Assembly: GCA_945905835.1 (NCBI GenBank)
Contig: CAMDQJ010000005.1
Coordinates: forward strand, 1 to 64,000
DNA: 64,000 bases
Reading direction: 5' to 3'
Origin: Asaia bogorensis
GTDB lineage: Bacteria; Pseudomonadota; Alphaproteobacteria; Reyranellales; Reyranellaceae
Below the pieces are notes generated by a model. That model was not told the origin of the DNA and did not search any database. It saw only the letters and a list, made by a program, of their open reading frames with translations. This document shows, one piece after another, positions 38,803 through 49,032 of this stretch (its first letter is position 1; each line of letters starts with the position of its first letter). Made by a program: the position numbers and the translations under genes.

Positions 38803-39638
38803 AGCTCGAGCCCCTCCTCGCGGGCCTCAGCTTCCCCGAAGCGCCGCGCTGGCGCGACGGCCGACTCTACTTCTCCGATTTCTACACCAAGCGCGTCATG
38901 GCGGTGGACACCGACGGCAAGGCCGAAACCATCGTCGAGGTGCCCAACCAGCCGTCCGGCCTCGGCTGGCGCTCGGGCGGCACCATGCTCATCGTCTCGA
39001 TGACCGACCGCAAGCTGATGGGCTTCACCGCCGGCAAGCTCTCGGTGCTGGCCGATCTCAGCAAGCTGGCACCCGGCCACTGCAACGACATGACGGTCGA
39101 CGGCGACGGCCGCGCCTATATCGGCAATTTCGGCTACGACCGCCATCGCGGCGAGACGCCGCGCACGACCTGCCTGCTCCGCGTCGACATCGACGGCCGC
39201 GTCCACAAGGCCGCCGACGGCCTGCTGTTTCCCAACGGCACGGTGATCACCCAGGACGGCAAGACCTTGATCGTGGCCGAAACCTTCGCCCACCGGCTCA
39301 CCGCCTTCGACATCGGACCGAACGGCTCGCTGTCGGGCCGCCGCGTCTGGGCCGATATCCGCGGCTGCTATCCCGATGGCATCTGTCTCGACGCCGAGGG
39401 CGCGATCAGGGTGTCCGACGCCTTCGGCCAGCGCATCCTGCGCGTCAAGGCAGGCGGCCAAATCACACACAGCAGCGAGCTTTCGCCGCGCGCCGCCTAT
39501 GCCTGCATGCTGGGCGGCATCGATCGCAAAACACTGTTCGTGCTGACCAACACCGGCAGCGGCCCGTCGATGGCGCAAAAGCGCGACGGCCGCATCGAGA
39601 CCCTGCGCGTCGAGGTGCCGGGCGTCGGCTGGCCATAG
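38799..39638 (+). CDS. SMP-30/gluconolactonase family protein
   Basis: GLSFPEAPRWRDGRLYFSDFYTKRV; GTG start overlapping the upstream TGA. Confidence 0.9.
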   Translation: MKLEPLLAGLSFPEAPRWRDGRLYFSDFYTKRVMAVDTDGKAETIVEVPNQPSGLGWRSGGTMLIVSMTDRKLMGFTAGKLSVLADLSKLAPGHCNDMTVDGDGRAYIGNFGYDRHRGETPRTTCLLRVDIDGRVHKAADGLLFPNGTVITQDGKTLIVAETFAHRLTAFDIGPNGSLSGRRVWADIRGCYPDGICLDAEGAIRVSDAFGQRILRVKAGGQITHSSELSPRAAYACMLGGIDRKTLFVLTNTGSGPSMAQKRDGRIETLRVEVPGVGWP

Positions 39639-39651
39639 GGGAGAGGAAGAA

Positions 39652-40473
39652 ATGAAGGGTCCCGAGGACGATCCCGGACTGTCGGGCAAGGTCGCCATCG
39701 TGTCGGGCGGCGGCGCCAAGGACGACGGCATCGGCAACGGCCGCGCCGCCGCCATCCTGCTGGCCCGCGCCGGCGCCAAGGTGCTGGTGGCCGATCTCGA
39801 CTCGAAGCTCGCCGAGCGCACCGTCGAGATGATCAAATCAGAGGGCGGCACCGCTGCCTCGCACGGCTTCGACGCCACCAAGGAAGACGAGTGCAAGCGG
39901 CTGGTCGATGCGGCGGTCGATCACTGGGGCCGGCTCGACTTTTTGGACAACAACATCGGCATCGGCAGCCGCGGCAGCGTCGTCGACGAGCAGCCCGACG
40001 AATACCGCCGGGTCATGCAGGTCAATGTCGAGACCATGTTCCTGCTCTCCAGGCATGCGATCCCGGCGATGATCAAGACCGCCAAGGGCGGCGCCATCGT
40101 CAATATCTCGTCGATCTCGGCGCTGCGGCCACGCGGTCTCACGACCTACACCGCCTCCAAGGCCGCCGTCATCGGCCTCACCCAGGCAATGGCGGTCGAC
40201 CACGGCCGCGACGGCATCCGCGTCAACTGCATCTGCCCCGGGCCGATGTACACGCCGATGGTCTATGCCCGCGGCAACAGCACCATGAGCGAAGCCGCCC
40301 GCGCCCAGCGCACCAAGGCCTCGGTGCTCAAGATCGAGGGCACCGGCTGGGACATCGGCAATGCCGTCAAGTTCCTGCTGAGCAACCACGCCCGCTACAT
40401 CACCGGCCATGTCCTGGTGGTCGATGGCGGCGTCACGCTGCAGGGGCCGGAACGCGATTCGCAGGATAACTAA
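39652..40473 (+). CDS. SDR family oxidoreductase
   Basis: GKVAIVSGGGAKDDGIGNGRAAAILLARAGA; YTASKAAVIGLTQAMA. Confidence 0.92.
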   Translation: MKGPEDDPGLSGKVAIVSGGGAKDDGIGNGRAAAILLARAGAKVLVADLDSKLAERTVEMIKSEGGTAASHGFDATKEDECKRLVDAAVDHWGRLDFLDNNIGIGSRGSVVDEQPDEYRRVMQVNVETMFLLSRHAIPAMIKTAKGGAIVNISSISALRPRGLTTYTASKAAVIGLTQAMAVDHGRDGIRVNCICPGPMYTPMVYARGNSTMSEAARAQRTKASVLKIEGTGWDIGNAVKFLLSNHARYITGHVLVVDGGVTLQGPERDSQDN

Positions 40474-40502
40474 ACAAAAATTATTGAGGGAGAACGAACA
40501 AG

Positions 40503-41057
40503 ATGGCCCGCCTGCCCTATCTCGAGCCCGACCAGGTCGCGCCCGAATACCGCGACATGCTCAAGCGCAACACCAACCTGCACAAGCTGCTGGTCAACTC
40601 GCCCGACATGGCCAAGGCCTTCAACGGCCTCGGCAACTTCATCCGCCACAAGAGCAAGCTCGACCCGCGGCTGCGCGAACTCGCCATCCTGCAGGTCGGC
40701 TGGATGGAGAAGTCGGAATACGAATTCACCCATCACGTGAAGATCGGCAAGGAATTCGGCGTCACCGATGCCGACATCGAGGGCCTGTTCGCCGAGACTG
40801 CCCACAAGCAGAGCAGCCTCGAGCCGCTCACCAAGGCGGTCCTGCGCGGCGCCCGCGAGATGGCTAAAAACCTCGGCATGTCGGACGCCACCTTCGCCGA
40901 GATCAAGAAGGAGCTCAGCGACGAGCACATGACCGACCTGGTGCTGACCATCGCCTTCTATTGCGCCGTGGTCCGCGTGCTCGCCACCATGAAGATCGAC
41001 AACGAGCCCTATTACAAAGAGGTACTGCAGCAGTACCCGATCCCGGGAGTGAAGTGA
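40503..41057 (+). CDS. Carboxymuconolactone decarboxylase family protein
   Basis: LDPRLRELAILQVGWMEKSEYEFTHHVKIGKEFGVTDADI. Confidence 0.88.
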   Translation: MARLPYLEPDQVAPEYRDMLKRNTNLHKLLVNSPDMAKAFNGLGNFIRHKSKLDPRLRELAILQVGWMEKSEYEFTHHVKIGKEFGVTDADIEGLFAETAHKQSSLEPLTKAVLRGAREMAKNLGMSDATFAEIKKELSDEHMTDLVLTIAFYCAVVRVLATMKIDNEPYYKEVLQQYPIPGVK

Positions 41058-41058
41058 C

Positions 41059-41859
41059 ATGCGCCTGAAAGACCGCGTCGCCATCGTCGTCGGATCGGGC
41101 CAGAGCCCCGGCGAAGGCATCGGCAACGGCCGCGCCACCGCGCTCACCTTCGCGCGCGAGGGCGCCAAGGTGCTGTGCGTCGACCACAACCTCGCCTCGG
41201 CCCAGGAGACCGTCGACATCATCGGCAAGAACCAGGGCACGGCGGTTGCCTTCAAGGCCGACGTCACCAAGGAGGCTCAGATCAAGGCCATGGTGGCCGA
41301 GGCGCATGCCCGCTGGGGCCGCATCGACATTCTGCACAACAATGTCGGCGTCTCGATCGCCGGCGGCGACGCCGAGCTGTTGGACATCACCGAGGAAGCC
41401 TTCGACCGCTGCACCGCGATCAACCTCAAGAGCTGCATTTTCGCGGCCAAGCACGTGATCCCGATCATGCGCGCCCAGCAGAGCGGCGTGATCATCAATA
41501 TCTCGTCGATGGCCGTGATCACCACCTATCCCTACGTCGCCTATAAGGCGACCAAGGCGGCGATGGTCTCCTTCACCGAGCAGCTTGCCTACCAGAACGC
41601 CCAGTACGGCATCCGCGCCAATGTGATCCTGCCCGGCCTGATGAACACGCCGATGGCCGTCGACACCCGCGCGCGGGAGTTCAAGAAGACCCGCGCCGAG
41701 ATCGAGGCCGGGCGCGATGCCAAGGTGCCGCTGCGCAAGAAGATGGGCACCGGCTGGGACGTCGCCAATGCAGCCCTTTTCCTCGCCTCCGACGAAGCCA
41801 ACTTCATCACCGGCGTGACGCTGCCCGTGGACGGCGGAGCAAGCGTACAGCGGGGATGA
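41059..41859 (+). CDS. SDR family oxidoreductase
   Basis: DRVAIVVGSGQSPGEGIGNGRATALTFAREGAKV; YVAYKATKAAMVSFTEQLA. Confidence 0.9.
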   Translation: MRLKDRVAIVVGSGQSPGEGIGNGRATALTFAREGAKVLCVDHNLASAQETVDIIGKNQGTAVAFKADVTKEAQIKAMVAEAHARWGRIDILHNNVGVSIAGGDAELLDITEEAFDRCTAINLKSCIFAAKHVIPIMRAQQSGVIINISSMAVITTYPYVAYKATKAAMVSFTEQLAYQNAQYGIRANVILPGLMNTPMAVDTRAREFKKTRAEIEAGRDAKVPLRKKMGTGWDVANAALFLASDEANFITGVTLPVDGGASVQRG

Positions 41860-42614
41860 ACAGGCTCGCCGGCAAGACCGCCCTCATCACCGGCGCCTCC
41901 TCCGGCATCGGCCGCGCCATCGCCCGCAAGTTCCAGGCCGAGGGCGCGACGCTGCTGCTGATGGACATCACCGAAGCGGTGGTCGAGGGTGGCGAGCCCA
42001 CGCACAAGGTGTTGGATGTGCCCTTCTTCCAGGGCGACGTCTCGAACGAGAAAGACGTCGAGGAGGCAGTGCGCCGGGCCGCCCTGCCGACCGGCCGGCT
42101 CGACATCGTGGTCAACGACGCCGTCATCCGCAGCGGCAAGAAGCTCACCGACACTAGCCTCGAGGAATGGAACCGGGTGATGGAGGTGAACGTCACCGGC
42201 GTCTTCCTGGTGTGCCGCGCCGCCGTGCGCCGCATGCTGAGCCAGGAGATCCGCAACGAGGCGCGCGGGCGCATCGTCAACATCTCCTCGCAGCACGGCA
42301 TGATCTCCTCGCCCGAGGACTTTTCCTACGGCGTCTCGAAATCGGCCGTGGTTTACCTCACGCGCCAGATCGCCGCCGACTACGGCCGCGACAGCATCAT
42401 CTGCAACGCCGTGGCGCCGGGGAAAATCCTCACCGGCAAGGGTGGCCGGGCCGTCGAGCCGCGCTGGCTCGACTATTCACACGCCCGCACGCCTCTGCCG
42501 CGGCTCGGCCGCTCCGAGGATGTCGCCAACGCCGCGCTCTTCCTCGCCTCCGACGAGGCGACCTTCATCACCGGCGAGAACCTGATGGTCGACGGCGGCT
42601 GGATGGCGAGCTGA
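41856..42614 (+). CDS. SDR family oxidoreductase
   Basis: KTALITGASSGIGRAIARKFQAEGA; YGVSKSAVVYLTRQIA; ATGA overlap with the upstream stop. Confidence 0.9.
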   Translation: MNRLAGKTALITGASSGIGRAIARKFQAEGATLLLMDITEAVVEGGEPTHKVLDVPFFQGDVSNEKDVEEAVRRAALPTGRLDIVVNDAVIRSGKKLTDTSLEEWNRVMEVNVTGVFLVCRAAVRRMLSQEIRNEARGRIVNISSQHGMISSPEDFSYGVSKSAVVYLTRQIAADYGRDSIICNAVAPGKILTGKGGRAVEPRWLDYSHARTPLPRLGRSEDVANAALFLASDEATFITGENLMVDGGWMAS

Positions 42615-42640
42615 GAGCGTCAGGGACGGCGTTCGTGTGA

Positions 42641-43315
42641 CTAGCGCGCGAGGCAGTCGTTGTAGGGCTGGGTCCCGGCCGGCAGGCCGTAGGCGCTGCA
42701 GGCCTCGCGGAGCTGGGCCTGGAATTTTACCTCCGAGGCGCGATGCGCGGCCTCGGCTTCACGCACCGACATCTGGCGCGTGATCGCGCAGCTCGACTGT
42801 TCGCCCGCTGCGCCAGAGAAGCCGATGCAGTTCGTGACGGTGCCGTGGCTCCCGTGACGCTGCGGTACAACCTCGCCCTCCGGCACGTTGATGCTGTTGG
42901 CGGGAGGAGGCGTGATTGCGTGGCCGGACGGATCGACATGGGTGCCGGGCGGCACGACGTCGTCGCGCGGGCCCGCTACCCAGTGACCCTTGCCACCGAT
43001 ACGCCGGCCGTTGCGATCGATCAGGTAGCCGCCGGCATCGACGAGATGGCCGTTTTCGTCGTAGCGCATGCCGGGCTTGTCGAAGTGGCTGGCGTAGCCG
43101 CCCTCGGGCTGACGGGCGTCGGCCTCTTTCACGAGGCAGTTGCGATAGAGCGACGTGCCCGGCTGGAAGCCCTGTCCTGTGCAGACAGCGCGCAACTCCG
43201 CAGACCGGCCCTGGGAATGCGCCGACCCCGCAATCTGCGGACCAAACCCGCTTTCGTCGCAGCCCACCAGGGCAGCGCATGTGAAAGCAGCAACAACCAA
43301 TGTCTTACGGAGCAT
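42641..43315 (-). CDS. Hypothetical lipoprotein
   Basis: Signal and lipobox-like AALVGCDESG; repeated YRNCLVKEA / YNDCLAR motif. Confidence 0.6.
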   Translation of the reverse strand: MLRKTLVVAAFTCAALVGCDESGFGPQIAGSAHSQGRSAELRAVCTGQGFQPGTSLYRNCLVKEADARQPEGGYASHFDKPGMRYDENGHLVDAGGYLIDRNGRRIGGKGHWVAGPRDDVVPPGTHVDPSGHAITPPPANSINVPEGEVVPQRHGSHGTVTNCIGFSGAAGEQSSCAITRQMSVREAEAAHRASEVKFQAQLREACSAYGLPAGTQPYNDCLAR

Positions 43316-43384
43316 TTCTGCCCTCCCCCGTTGCAAATTGTCGTGTGGAGAGGGAACGCCGGTCGAGTACGATTGATTGCCGGC

Positions 43385-44299
43385 CTAACGGCCGTTACTT
43401 GGCCTCTTGCGGCGCGGCGGCCGGGCAGCGCCGGGTGCCAAAAGCCCACCCAGCACGGCGAGAAAAGCGCGCACGAGCCGTGCGTTCTGCCGCTCCTTCA
43501 GATAGACGACATGGGCGTAGGTGTAGATCTCGGCATCCACCACTGGCAGGGCGCGGATGCGCGGGTCGGGAATGAATTCCGCTTCCGACACGACGCCCAG
43601 CCCGATGCCCTTGGCCACCGCCTCGCGGATCGATTCGCGGCTGCCGATCTCCATGACGATGCGCGGCCGCACGCCGGCGCGCTCCAGCGCCTGCTCGAAG
43701 GCCCGCCGCGTCGTCGACCCCGCCTCGCGCACGATCATGGGCTGGCCTTCGAGGTCGCGCAGCCGGATGCTGCGACGGCGGGCAAAGGCATGGTCGGCGG
43801 GACAGAAGGCCACGACCCGATGGCGCCGGTAGGGAATGGCGACCAGCCTCGGATCGGGGTCGACATGCGCCAGCACCGCCACGTCGGTGCGGTAGTCCAG
43901 CAGGTCGGCCAGCGTCTGGCGCGAATTGCCGACCGCGACCGAGACGTAGAGCCCGGGGTGGCGCGCATTGAAGGCCGCCAGCATGTCGGTGACGTGGTAC
44001 GGCCCGACAGCGCCGACGCGCAGGTGGCCGGTCTTGAGCTCGCGTGTCTCGTTCAGGTAGTCGGCCGCCTCCTTCTCGTCGGCGCTGAGGCGGCGCGTGA
44101 TGTCCAAAAGGCCGCTGCCGCTTTCGGTCAGCTCGACGCGCCGGCCGCGGCGGCTGAACAGCTCGACGCCGAACTCGCGCTCCAGCGCCTTGACCTGCGT
44201 CGTCACCGTCGGCTGCGAGACGCCCAGCATCTTCGCCGCCGCGGTGAAGCTGCCGCCCTGGGCCACGGCATGGAAGGAACGGAGCTGGGTGTGTCTCAT
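43385..44299 (-). CDS. LysR family regulator, resembles aminoethylphosphonate-associated LysR
   Basis: LRSFHAVAQGGSFTAAAKMLGVSQPTVTTQVKALEREFGVELFSR; adjacent to phn genes. Confidence 0.88.
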   Translation of the reverse strand: MRHTQLRSFHAVAQGGSFTAAAKMLGVSQPTVTTQVKALEREFGVELFSRRGRRVELTESGSGLLDITRRLSADEKEAADYLNETRELKTGHLRVGAVGPYHVTDMLAAFNARHPGLYVSVAVGNSRQTLADLLDYRTDVAVLAHVDPDPRLVAIPYRRHRVVAFCPADHAFARRRSIRLRDLEGQPMIVREAGSTTRRAFEQALERAGVRPRIVMEIGSRESIREAVAKGIGLGVVSEAEFIPDPRIRALPVVDAEIYTYAHVVYLKERQNARLVRAFLAVLGGLLAPGAARPPRRKRPSNGR

Positions 44300-44406
44300 A
44301 TAGCTTTTCTCAATGGATGGCCGCAAAACTTTGAATTTGATTAATGTGAGAGCCGGCCGGAGGATTGTCCACAAAAGAGCAACATGAACGTGGGAGAGAG
44401 ACGCGG

Positions 44407-45519
44407 ATGTGGCGCTATCGCAATCCGGTCGATGTCAGGTTCGGCGCCGGCGCGTTCGATGGCCTGGGCAAGGTTCTGGCCGGACGCGCCTATTGCCTCG
44501 TCACCTATGACGACGCCAATGGCGGCGGCGTGTTCGCCAACCTCGCCCGCCGCGTCGAGGCGATGGCCGGGGCGCCGGCCGCATCGGTGCGCAACATCGG
44601 CCCCAACCCGGATTTCATCGGCCTCGCGGAGTCCTGCCGGCTTTACGCTGCAGCCAAAAAGCCGGTCGAGGCCATCGTGGCCCTGGGCGGCGGCTCGGTC
44701 ATGGACGCCGCCAAGGTTTTGGCCGCCGCCAACGGCGACTTCTCCCGCGTAAGACGCTTCCTCGAGACCGGCCAGGGCGGCGACGCACTTGCCCGCACGC
44801 CCATCATCGCCGTGCCGACCACCGCCGGTACCGGCAGCGAGGTCACGAGTTGGGCCACGGTGTGGGACACCGAGGCGATGAAGAAATACTCGCTCGCCCG
44901 CGATTCGCTCTATCCCGAGGCGGCGCTGGTCGACCCGACGCTGACCCTGGGCCTGCCGCGCGGCATCACCGTCAGCACCGGCCTCGATGCGTTGAGCCAC
45001 GCGCTGGAAAGCATCTGGAATGTGAACGCCAACCCCGTTTCCGCGGCCCTGGCCGAAACCGCCGCACGCGAGGTCATGGACGCGCTGCCGGCGCTGGCCA
45101 GCGAACTCGCCAACGAGGGCCTGCGCACCCGTCTCGCCCGCGCCAGCCTGTTCGCGGGCTTGGCCTTCTCCAACACCAAGACGGCGCTGGCGCATGCGCT
45201 GTCCTATCACCTCACCCTGCATTTCGGCGTGCCGCACGGCATCGCCTGCTCCTTCAGCCTGCCGATGGTGATGCGCAGCGTCATGGGCTGCGATGCGACC
45301 TGCGACGCGAGCCTGCGCCGCATCTTCGGGCCCGATCTGGTGGCGGGCGCGATGCGTCTGGAAAAGCTGCTCGAGACGCTGGGCGTCTCCTCGCGCGCCA
45401 CCGACCACGGCATCAAGGCAACCGACTGGTCGCAGCTGATCGACGACGCGCTGGCCGGCGAGCGCGGCAAGAATTTCATCGGACGGCGGGAAAGCCTCGT
45501 CGCCGAACTGGCTGCATAA
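44407..45519 (+). CDS. Iron-containing alcohol dehydrogenase, phosphonate-metabolism-associated type
   Basis: VALGGGSVMDAAKVLA; IIAVPTTAGTGSEVTSWATVWD; HALSYHLTLHFGVPHGIACSF; genomic context. Confidence 0.87.
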   Translation: MWRYRNPVDVRFGAGAFDGLGKVLAGRAYCLVTYDDANGGGVFANLARRVEAMAGAPAASVRNIGPNPDFIGLAESCRLYAAAKKPVEAIVALGGGSVMDAAKVLAAANGDFSRVRRFLETGQGGDALARTPIIAVPTTAGTGSEVTSWATVWDTEAMKKYSLARDSLYPEAALVDPTLTLGLPRGITVSTGLDALSHALESIWNVNANPVSAALAETAAREVMDALPALASELANEGLRTRLARASLFAGLAFSNTKTALAHALSYHLTLHFGVPHGIACSFSLPMVMRSVMGCDATCDASLRRIFGPDLVAGAMRLEKLLETLGVSSRATDHGIKATDWSQLIDDALAGERGKNFIGRRESLVAELAA

Positions 45520-45539
45520 AGAGAAAACGGGAGAGAAAC

Positions 45540-46406
45540 ATGATCACACGTCGCACACTCGCAGCCCTCGCCGCCGGCGCCACGCTGGCCGCTCCGTCGA
45601 TCGTCCGCGCCCAGGCAACGGTTCTGAGGGTTGGCCTGATCCCATCCGAAGATTCGCGCGCCATGCTGGCGCAGAGCAAGGACATCCTCGACGCCGTCGA
45701 GAAGAACTCCGGCCTCAAGGTCCAGGGCTTCGTCGCCACCGACTACAACGGCGTCATCGAGGCATTGCGCTCCAAGCACCTCGACATCGCCTATCTCGGA
45801 CCGTTCTCCTACGTGCTCGCCACCACCGTCACGCCGGTCGAGGCCTTCGTCATCGCCGAGACCGCCAAGTCGGGCCGCACCTTCTATCACAGCCAGATCA
45901 TCGCCCTGAAGACGAGCGGCATCACCGACCTCAACGGGCTCAAGGGCAAGAACTTCGCCTTCGTCGACCCGGCCTCGACCTCGGGCTACGCCTTCCCGCT
46001 GGCAGGCCTGATCAAGGCCGGCATCGATCCCAAGCGCGACTTCAAGACGGTGCTCTTCACCGGAGCGCACGACGCCAACGCCCTGGCCGTCGCCAACGGC
46101 AAGGTCGACGCCGCCACCATCGCCGACCGCATCCTCGATGCCGCCATCGCCAAGGGCCACATCAAGGCCGAGGCCATCCAGGTGGTGTGGCGGTCCGCGC
46201 CGATCCCCGAATCCCCCATGGTCTGGCGCAAGGACCTGGCGCCCGAGCTCAAGACCAAGGTCAAGGCGGCGTTCCTCGCCATCAAGGACATGAACTGGTC
46301 CGACCAGGGCAAGCTGAACGGCTTCAAGGAAACTAACGACGCCGCCTACGACGTCGTGCGCGAGACCGCCAAGCTCGCCAATATCGACCTCAAGAAGCAG
46401 AAGTAG
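45540..46406 (+). CDS. phnD: Phosphonate ABC transporter substrate-binding protein
   Basis: LRVGLIPSEDSRAMLAQSKDIL; LDIAYLGPFSYVLA; SGYAFPLAGLIKAGIDP. Confidence 0.9.
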   Translation: MITRRTLAALAAGATLAAPSIVRAQATVLRVGLIPSEDSRAMLAQSKDILDAVEKNSGLKVQGFVATDYNGVIEALRSKHLDIAYLGPFSYVLATTVTPVEAFVIAETAKSGRTFYHSQIIALKTSGITDLNGLKGKNFAFVDPASTSGYAFPLAGLIKAGIDPKRDFKTVLFTGAHDANALAVANGKVDAATIADRILDAAIAKGHIKAEAIQVVWRSAPIPESPMVWRKDLAPELKTKVKAAFLAIKDMNWSDQGKLNGFKETNDAAYDVVRETAKLANIDLKKQK

Positions 46407-46412
46407 ACGCCG

Positions 46413-47240
46413 ATGATTGAAATCAAAGGGCTGGCGAAGAGGTACGGCGACCACGAGGCGCTGAAGAACGTCAGCCTCTCGATCTGGCCCGGCGAGTTCG
46501 TCGTCGTGCTGGGCCCCTCGGGCGCCGGCAAGTCGACTCTCCTGCGCTGCATCAACCGGCTGACCGCGCCCAGCGGCGGCGAGATCGTGGTCGACGGCTC
46601 GCCGTTCTCGTCGAGCGCGCGCGACCTGCGCCTGCTCCGGCGCAACGTCGCCATGATCTTCCAGCAGCACAATCTGGTGAAGCGCCTCTCGGTGCTGAAG
46701 AACGTGCTGGTCGGCCGCATGGCCGATCTCTCGCCGATCCTGAGCTCGCTGCAGCTCTTCCCCGAGGCCGATGTGCGGATCGCGCTGCATTGCCTCGAGC
46801 AGGTGGCGATGAGCCACAAGGCCAAGAGCCGCGCCGATGCGCTGTCGGGCGGCGAGCAGCAGCGCGTCGGCATCGCCCGCGCGCTCGCCCAGCAGCCGAA
46901 GTTCATGCTGGCCGACGAGCCGGTGGCGAGCCTCGATCCCAAGACCTCGCGCACCGTGCTCACCTACCTCAAGAAGAGCTGCAAGGAATCTAACATCGCG
47001 GTGCTCTGCAACCTGCACCAGATCGACTACGCCCTGGAATTCGGCGAGCGCATCGTCGGCCTCTCGGCCGGCGAGGTCGTCTATGACGGCCCGCCCGCCG
47101 GCGTCTCGGGCGACATCATCCGCCAGATCTATCCCGGCCTCGACGATCCCAACGTGCTCGACGCCGCCCAACGCCTGACCGAGCGCCGCCGCACGGCTGC
47201 CGAGGCTGTCATCGCCGCCGCCGCCGAAGAGAGGGCCTAG
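46413..47240 (+). CDS. phnC: Phosphonate ABC transporter ATP-binding protein
   Basis: LGPSGAGKSTLLRCINRL; LSGGEQQRVGIARALAQQPKFMLADEPVASLDP. Confidence 0.95.
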   Translation: MIEIKGLAKRYGDHEALKNVSLSIWPGEFVVVLGPSGAGKSTLLRCINRLTAPSGGEIVVDGSPFSSSARDLRLLRRNVAMIFQQHNLVKRLSVLKNVLVGRMADLSPILSSLQLFPEADVRIALHCLEQVAMSHKAKSRADALSGGEQQRVGIARALAQQPKFMLADEPVASLDPKTSRTVLTYLKKSCKESNIAVLCNLHQIDYALEFGERIVGLSAGEVVYDGPPAGVSGDIIRQIYPGLDDPNVLDAAQRLTERRRTAAEAVIAAAAEERA

Positions 47241-47243
47241 GCC

Positions 47244-48038
47244 ATGTCCCTGCAATTCGTCGTCACCAAGCCGCGCGGCCCGCTCGGCTGGTGGATCATG
47301 GTCCCCATCCTCGGCATCACCATCACCGTCCTGGCATGGTCGGCTGCCGGCACCAATCTCAGCCTCACCGGCCTGATAGACGGCTTGCCGTGGATCGGCG
47401 ACTTTTTAGGCCGCATGCTGCCACCCAACTTCGCCTTCATGGCCAAGCTGGTGAAGCCCGCCATCGAAACGGTGCAGATCGCGCTGTGGGGCACACTGTT
47501 CGGCATCGTGCTGGCCCTGCCCGTCTGCTTCTTCGCCGCCCGCAACCTCACGCCGAATAGCGTGGTGTTCCACGGCCTGCGCCAGGTGCTGAACGTGATG
47601 CGCGGCATCAACGAGATCATCCTGGCGCTGATCTTCGTCGCCGCCGTGGGCCTCGGCCCGTTCGCCGGCGTGCTCGCCATCGCCTTCCATGGCGCCGGCA
47701 TGCTGGGAAAATTCTTTGCCGAAGCCATCGAGGAGATCGACGAGGGCCCGCTCGATGCGCTGCGCGCCGCCGGCGCTGGCACGCTGCAGCGCATCGTCTT
47801 CGGCGTGCTGCCGCAGGTCCTGCCGGCCTGGATCGGCGTCGTGCTCTACCGCTTCGAGACCAACATCCGCGTCTCGACCGTGCTCGGCATGGTCGGTGCC
47901 GGCGGCATCGGCTTCGAACTGATCAGCAGCATGAAGCTCTTCGCCTACGAGGACACCGCGGCCTGCGTGATCGTGATCCTGGTCCTGGTGCTCGCCGCCG
48001 ACCTGATGTCGTCGAAGCTGCGGGCGATGATCAGGTAG
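47244..48038 (+). CDS. phnE: Phosphonate ABC transporter permease
   Basis: IQIALWGTLFGIVLALPVCFFAARNL...; GVLPQVLPAWIGVVLYRFETNIRVSTVLGMVGAGGIGFEL. Confidence 0.93.
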   Translation: MSLQFVVTKPRGPLGWWIMVPILGITITVLAWSAAGTNLSLTGLIDGLPWIGDFLGRMLPPNFAFMAKLVKPAIETVQIALWGTLFGIVLALPVCFFAARNLTPNSVVFHGLRQVLNVMRGINEIILALIFVAAVGLGPFAGVLAIAFHGAGMLGKFFAEAIEEIDEGPLDALRAAGAGTLQRIVFGVLPQVLPAWIGVVLYRFETNIRVSTVLGMVGAGGIGFELISSMKLFAYEDTAACVIVILVLVLAADLMSSKLRAMIR

Positions 48039-48039
48039 G

Positions 48040-49032
48040 CTACTTCAACAGTTCACCCGCATTGGCCAGCGCCCAGGCGTCGACCAGCACGTTGTTGTTG
48101 GCCTTCAGCGCCGCAAGATGCGGCTCGCGCACGACCCGGCGCCAGGTCTCCGGCGGATCGAGGTCGCCGCGCACCGTCAGCCCGTATTGCGAGGGCGAGC
48201 GGCCGAGCTTGGGCAGAGCGTTCCAGAACATGTCGCGCGTCGTGGCCGAAACCTGCGCCGGCGAACCGCCGGGCCATTCCTTGGGCGAGGCGATCTTGAA
48301 GCATTCCGCCAGCTCGCCGTCGTTCACGACCTTGTCGGTCTTGCCGTCGGGCGTCTCGGTCAGCGCGAAATAGCCGATCGACGGCAGGCCCGGCCGCTCG
48401 CGCAGCACGGCAACGCCGTCGCGATGGCAGACCACGCCGCCGCGCGCCTGGTCCTGCACGATGGCGCCCGCGACGACGAACTGGCCGCCCGAGCTCTGGC
48501 GAATGCCGAGCCGCTGCTTCTTGTCCTCGGCCGCCGCCATCGGCAGGCCCCAATAGACGCCGCGCACGCACTGGTCGAACTTGGTGGGCGAGGCGCTGTT
48601 CACCTGGATCGCGGTGTGGCAGGCGCTCGACATCCAGCTCGCGAGCTGCGCCGGCGTCGGATTGAGCGTCACGACCTCGACCGTATAGGCGACCTCGGGC
48701 GTGGTGCCGGCAACGCGCGCGTTGTATTGGCAGAAGCGGAAGGGCGTGCCGGCCGGGTATTGCTTCATCCACACCCATTCCGACGGATGATGCGAGAAGG
48801 TGCGCTTCCACGGCGCCGTCCAGTTGGCCTCCTGGCCGACCGTGACCGTGCCGCAGGTGGCGGACGGCGAGGCCTGCGGCGACAGCACCGCGCGCTTCAT
48901 CATGTCGTCGATCTGGCCGCGCACTTCGGCGGGAATGTCGGAGGCCGCGAGCTGCTGGGCTGCGGCGGGACCGCCGAACAGGGCCGCCAGCGCGAGCGCG
49001 GGCAGAAGTCGTCGAACGCGAAAGAGGGTCAT
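48040..49032 (-). CDS. Hypothetical secreted protein
   Basis: Signal peptide LLPALALAALFGGPAAAQ; no recognised domain. Confidence 0.6.
   Translation of the reverse strand: MTLFRVRRLLPALALAALFGGPAAAQQLAASDIPAEVRGQIDDMMKRAVLSPQASPSATCGTVTVGQEANWTAPWKRTFSHHPSEWVWMKQYPAGTPFRFCQYNARVAGTTPEVAYTVEVVTLNPTPAQLASWMSSACHTAIQVNSASPTKFDQCVRGVYWGLPMAAAEDKKQRLGIRQSSGGQFVVAGAIVQDQARGGVVCHRDGVAVLRERPGLPSIGYFALTETPDGKTDKVVNDGELAECFKIASPKEWPGGSPAQVSATTRDMFWNALPKLGRSPSQYGLTVRGDLDPPETWRRVVREPHLAALKANNNVLVDAWALANAGELLK

Noticed and set aside
39652-42614. Recent tandem duplication of SDR genes
   Set aside because: The three SDRs share only family motifs and are diverged; no near-identical DNA repeats seen, so a recent duplication is not supported
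45207-47255. 682-aa minus-strand ORF opposite the Fe-ADH/phnD/phnC genes
   Set aside because: Antisense shadow of high-GC codon bias: low-complexity Arg/Gly/Asp/His composition, no domain, and the plus strand has clear phn genes
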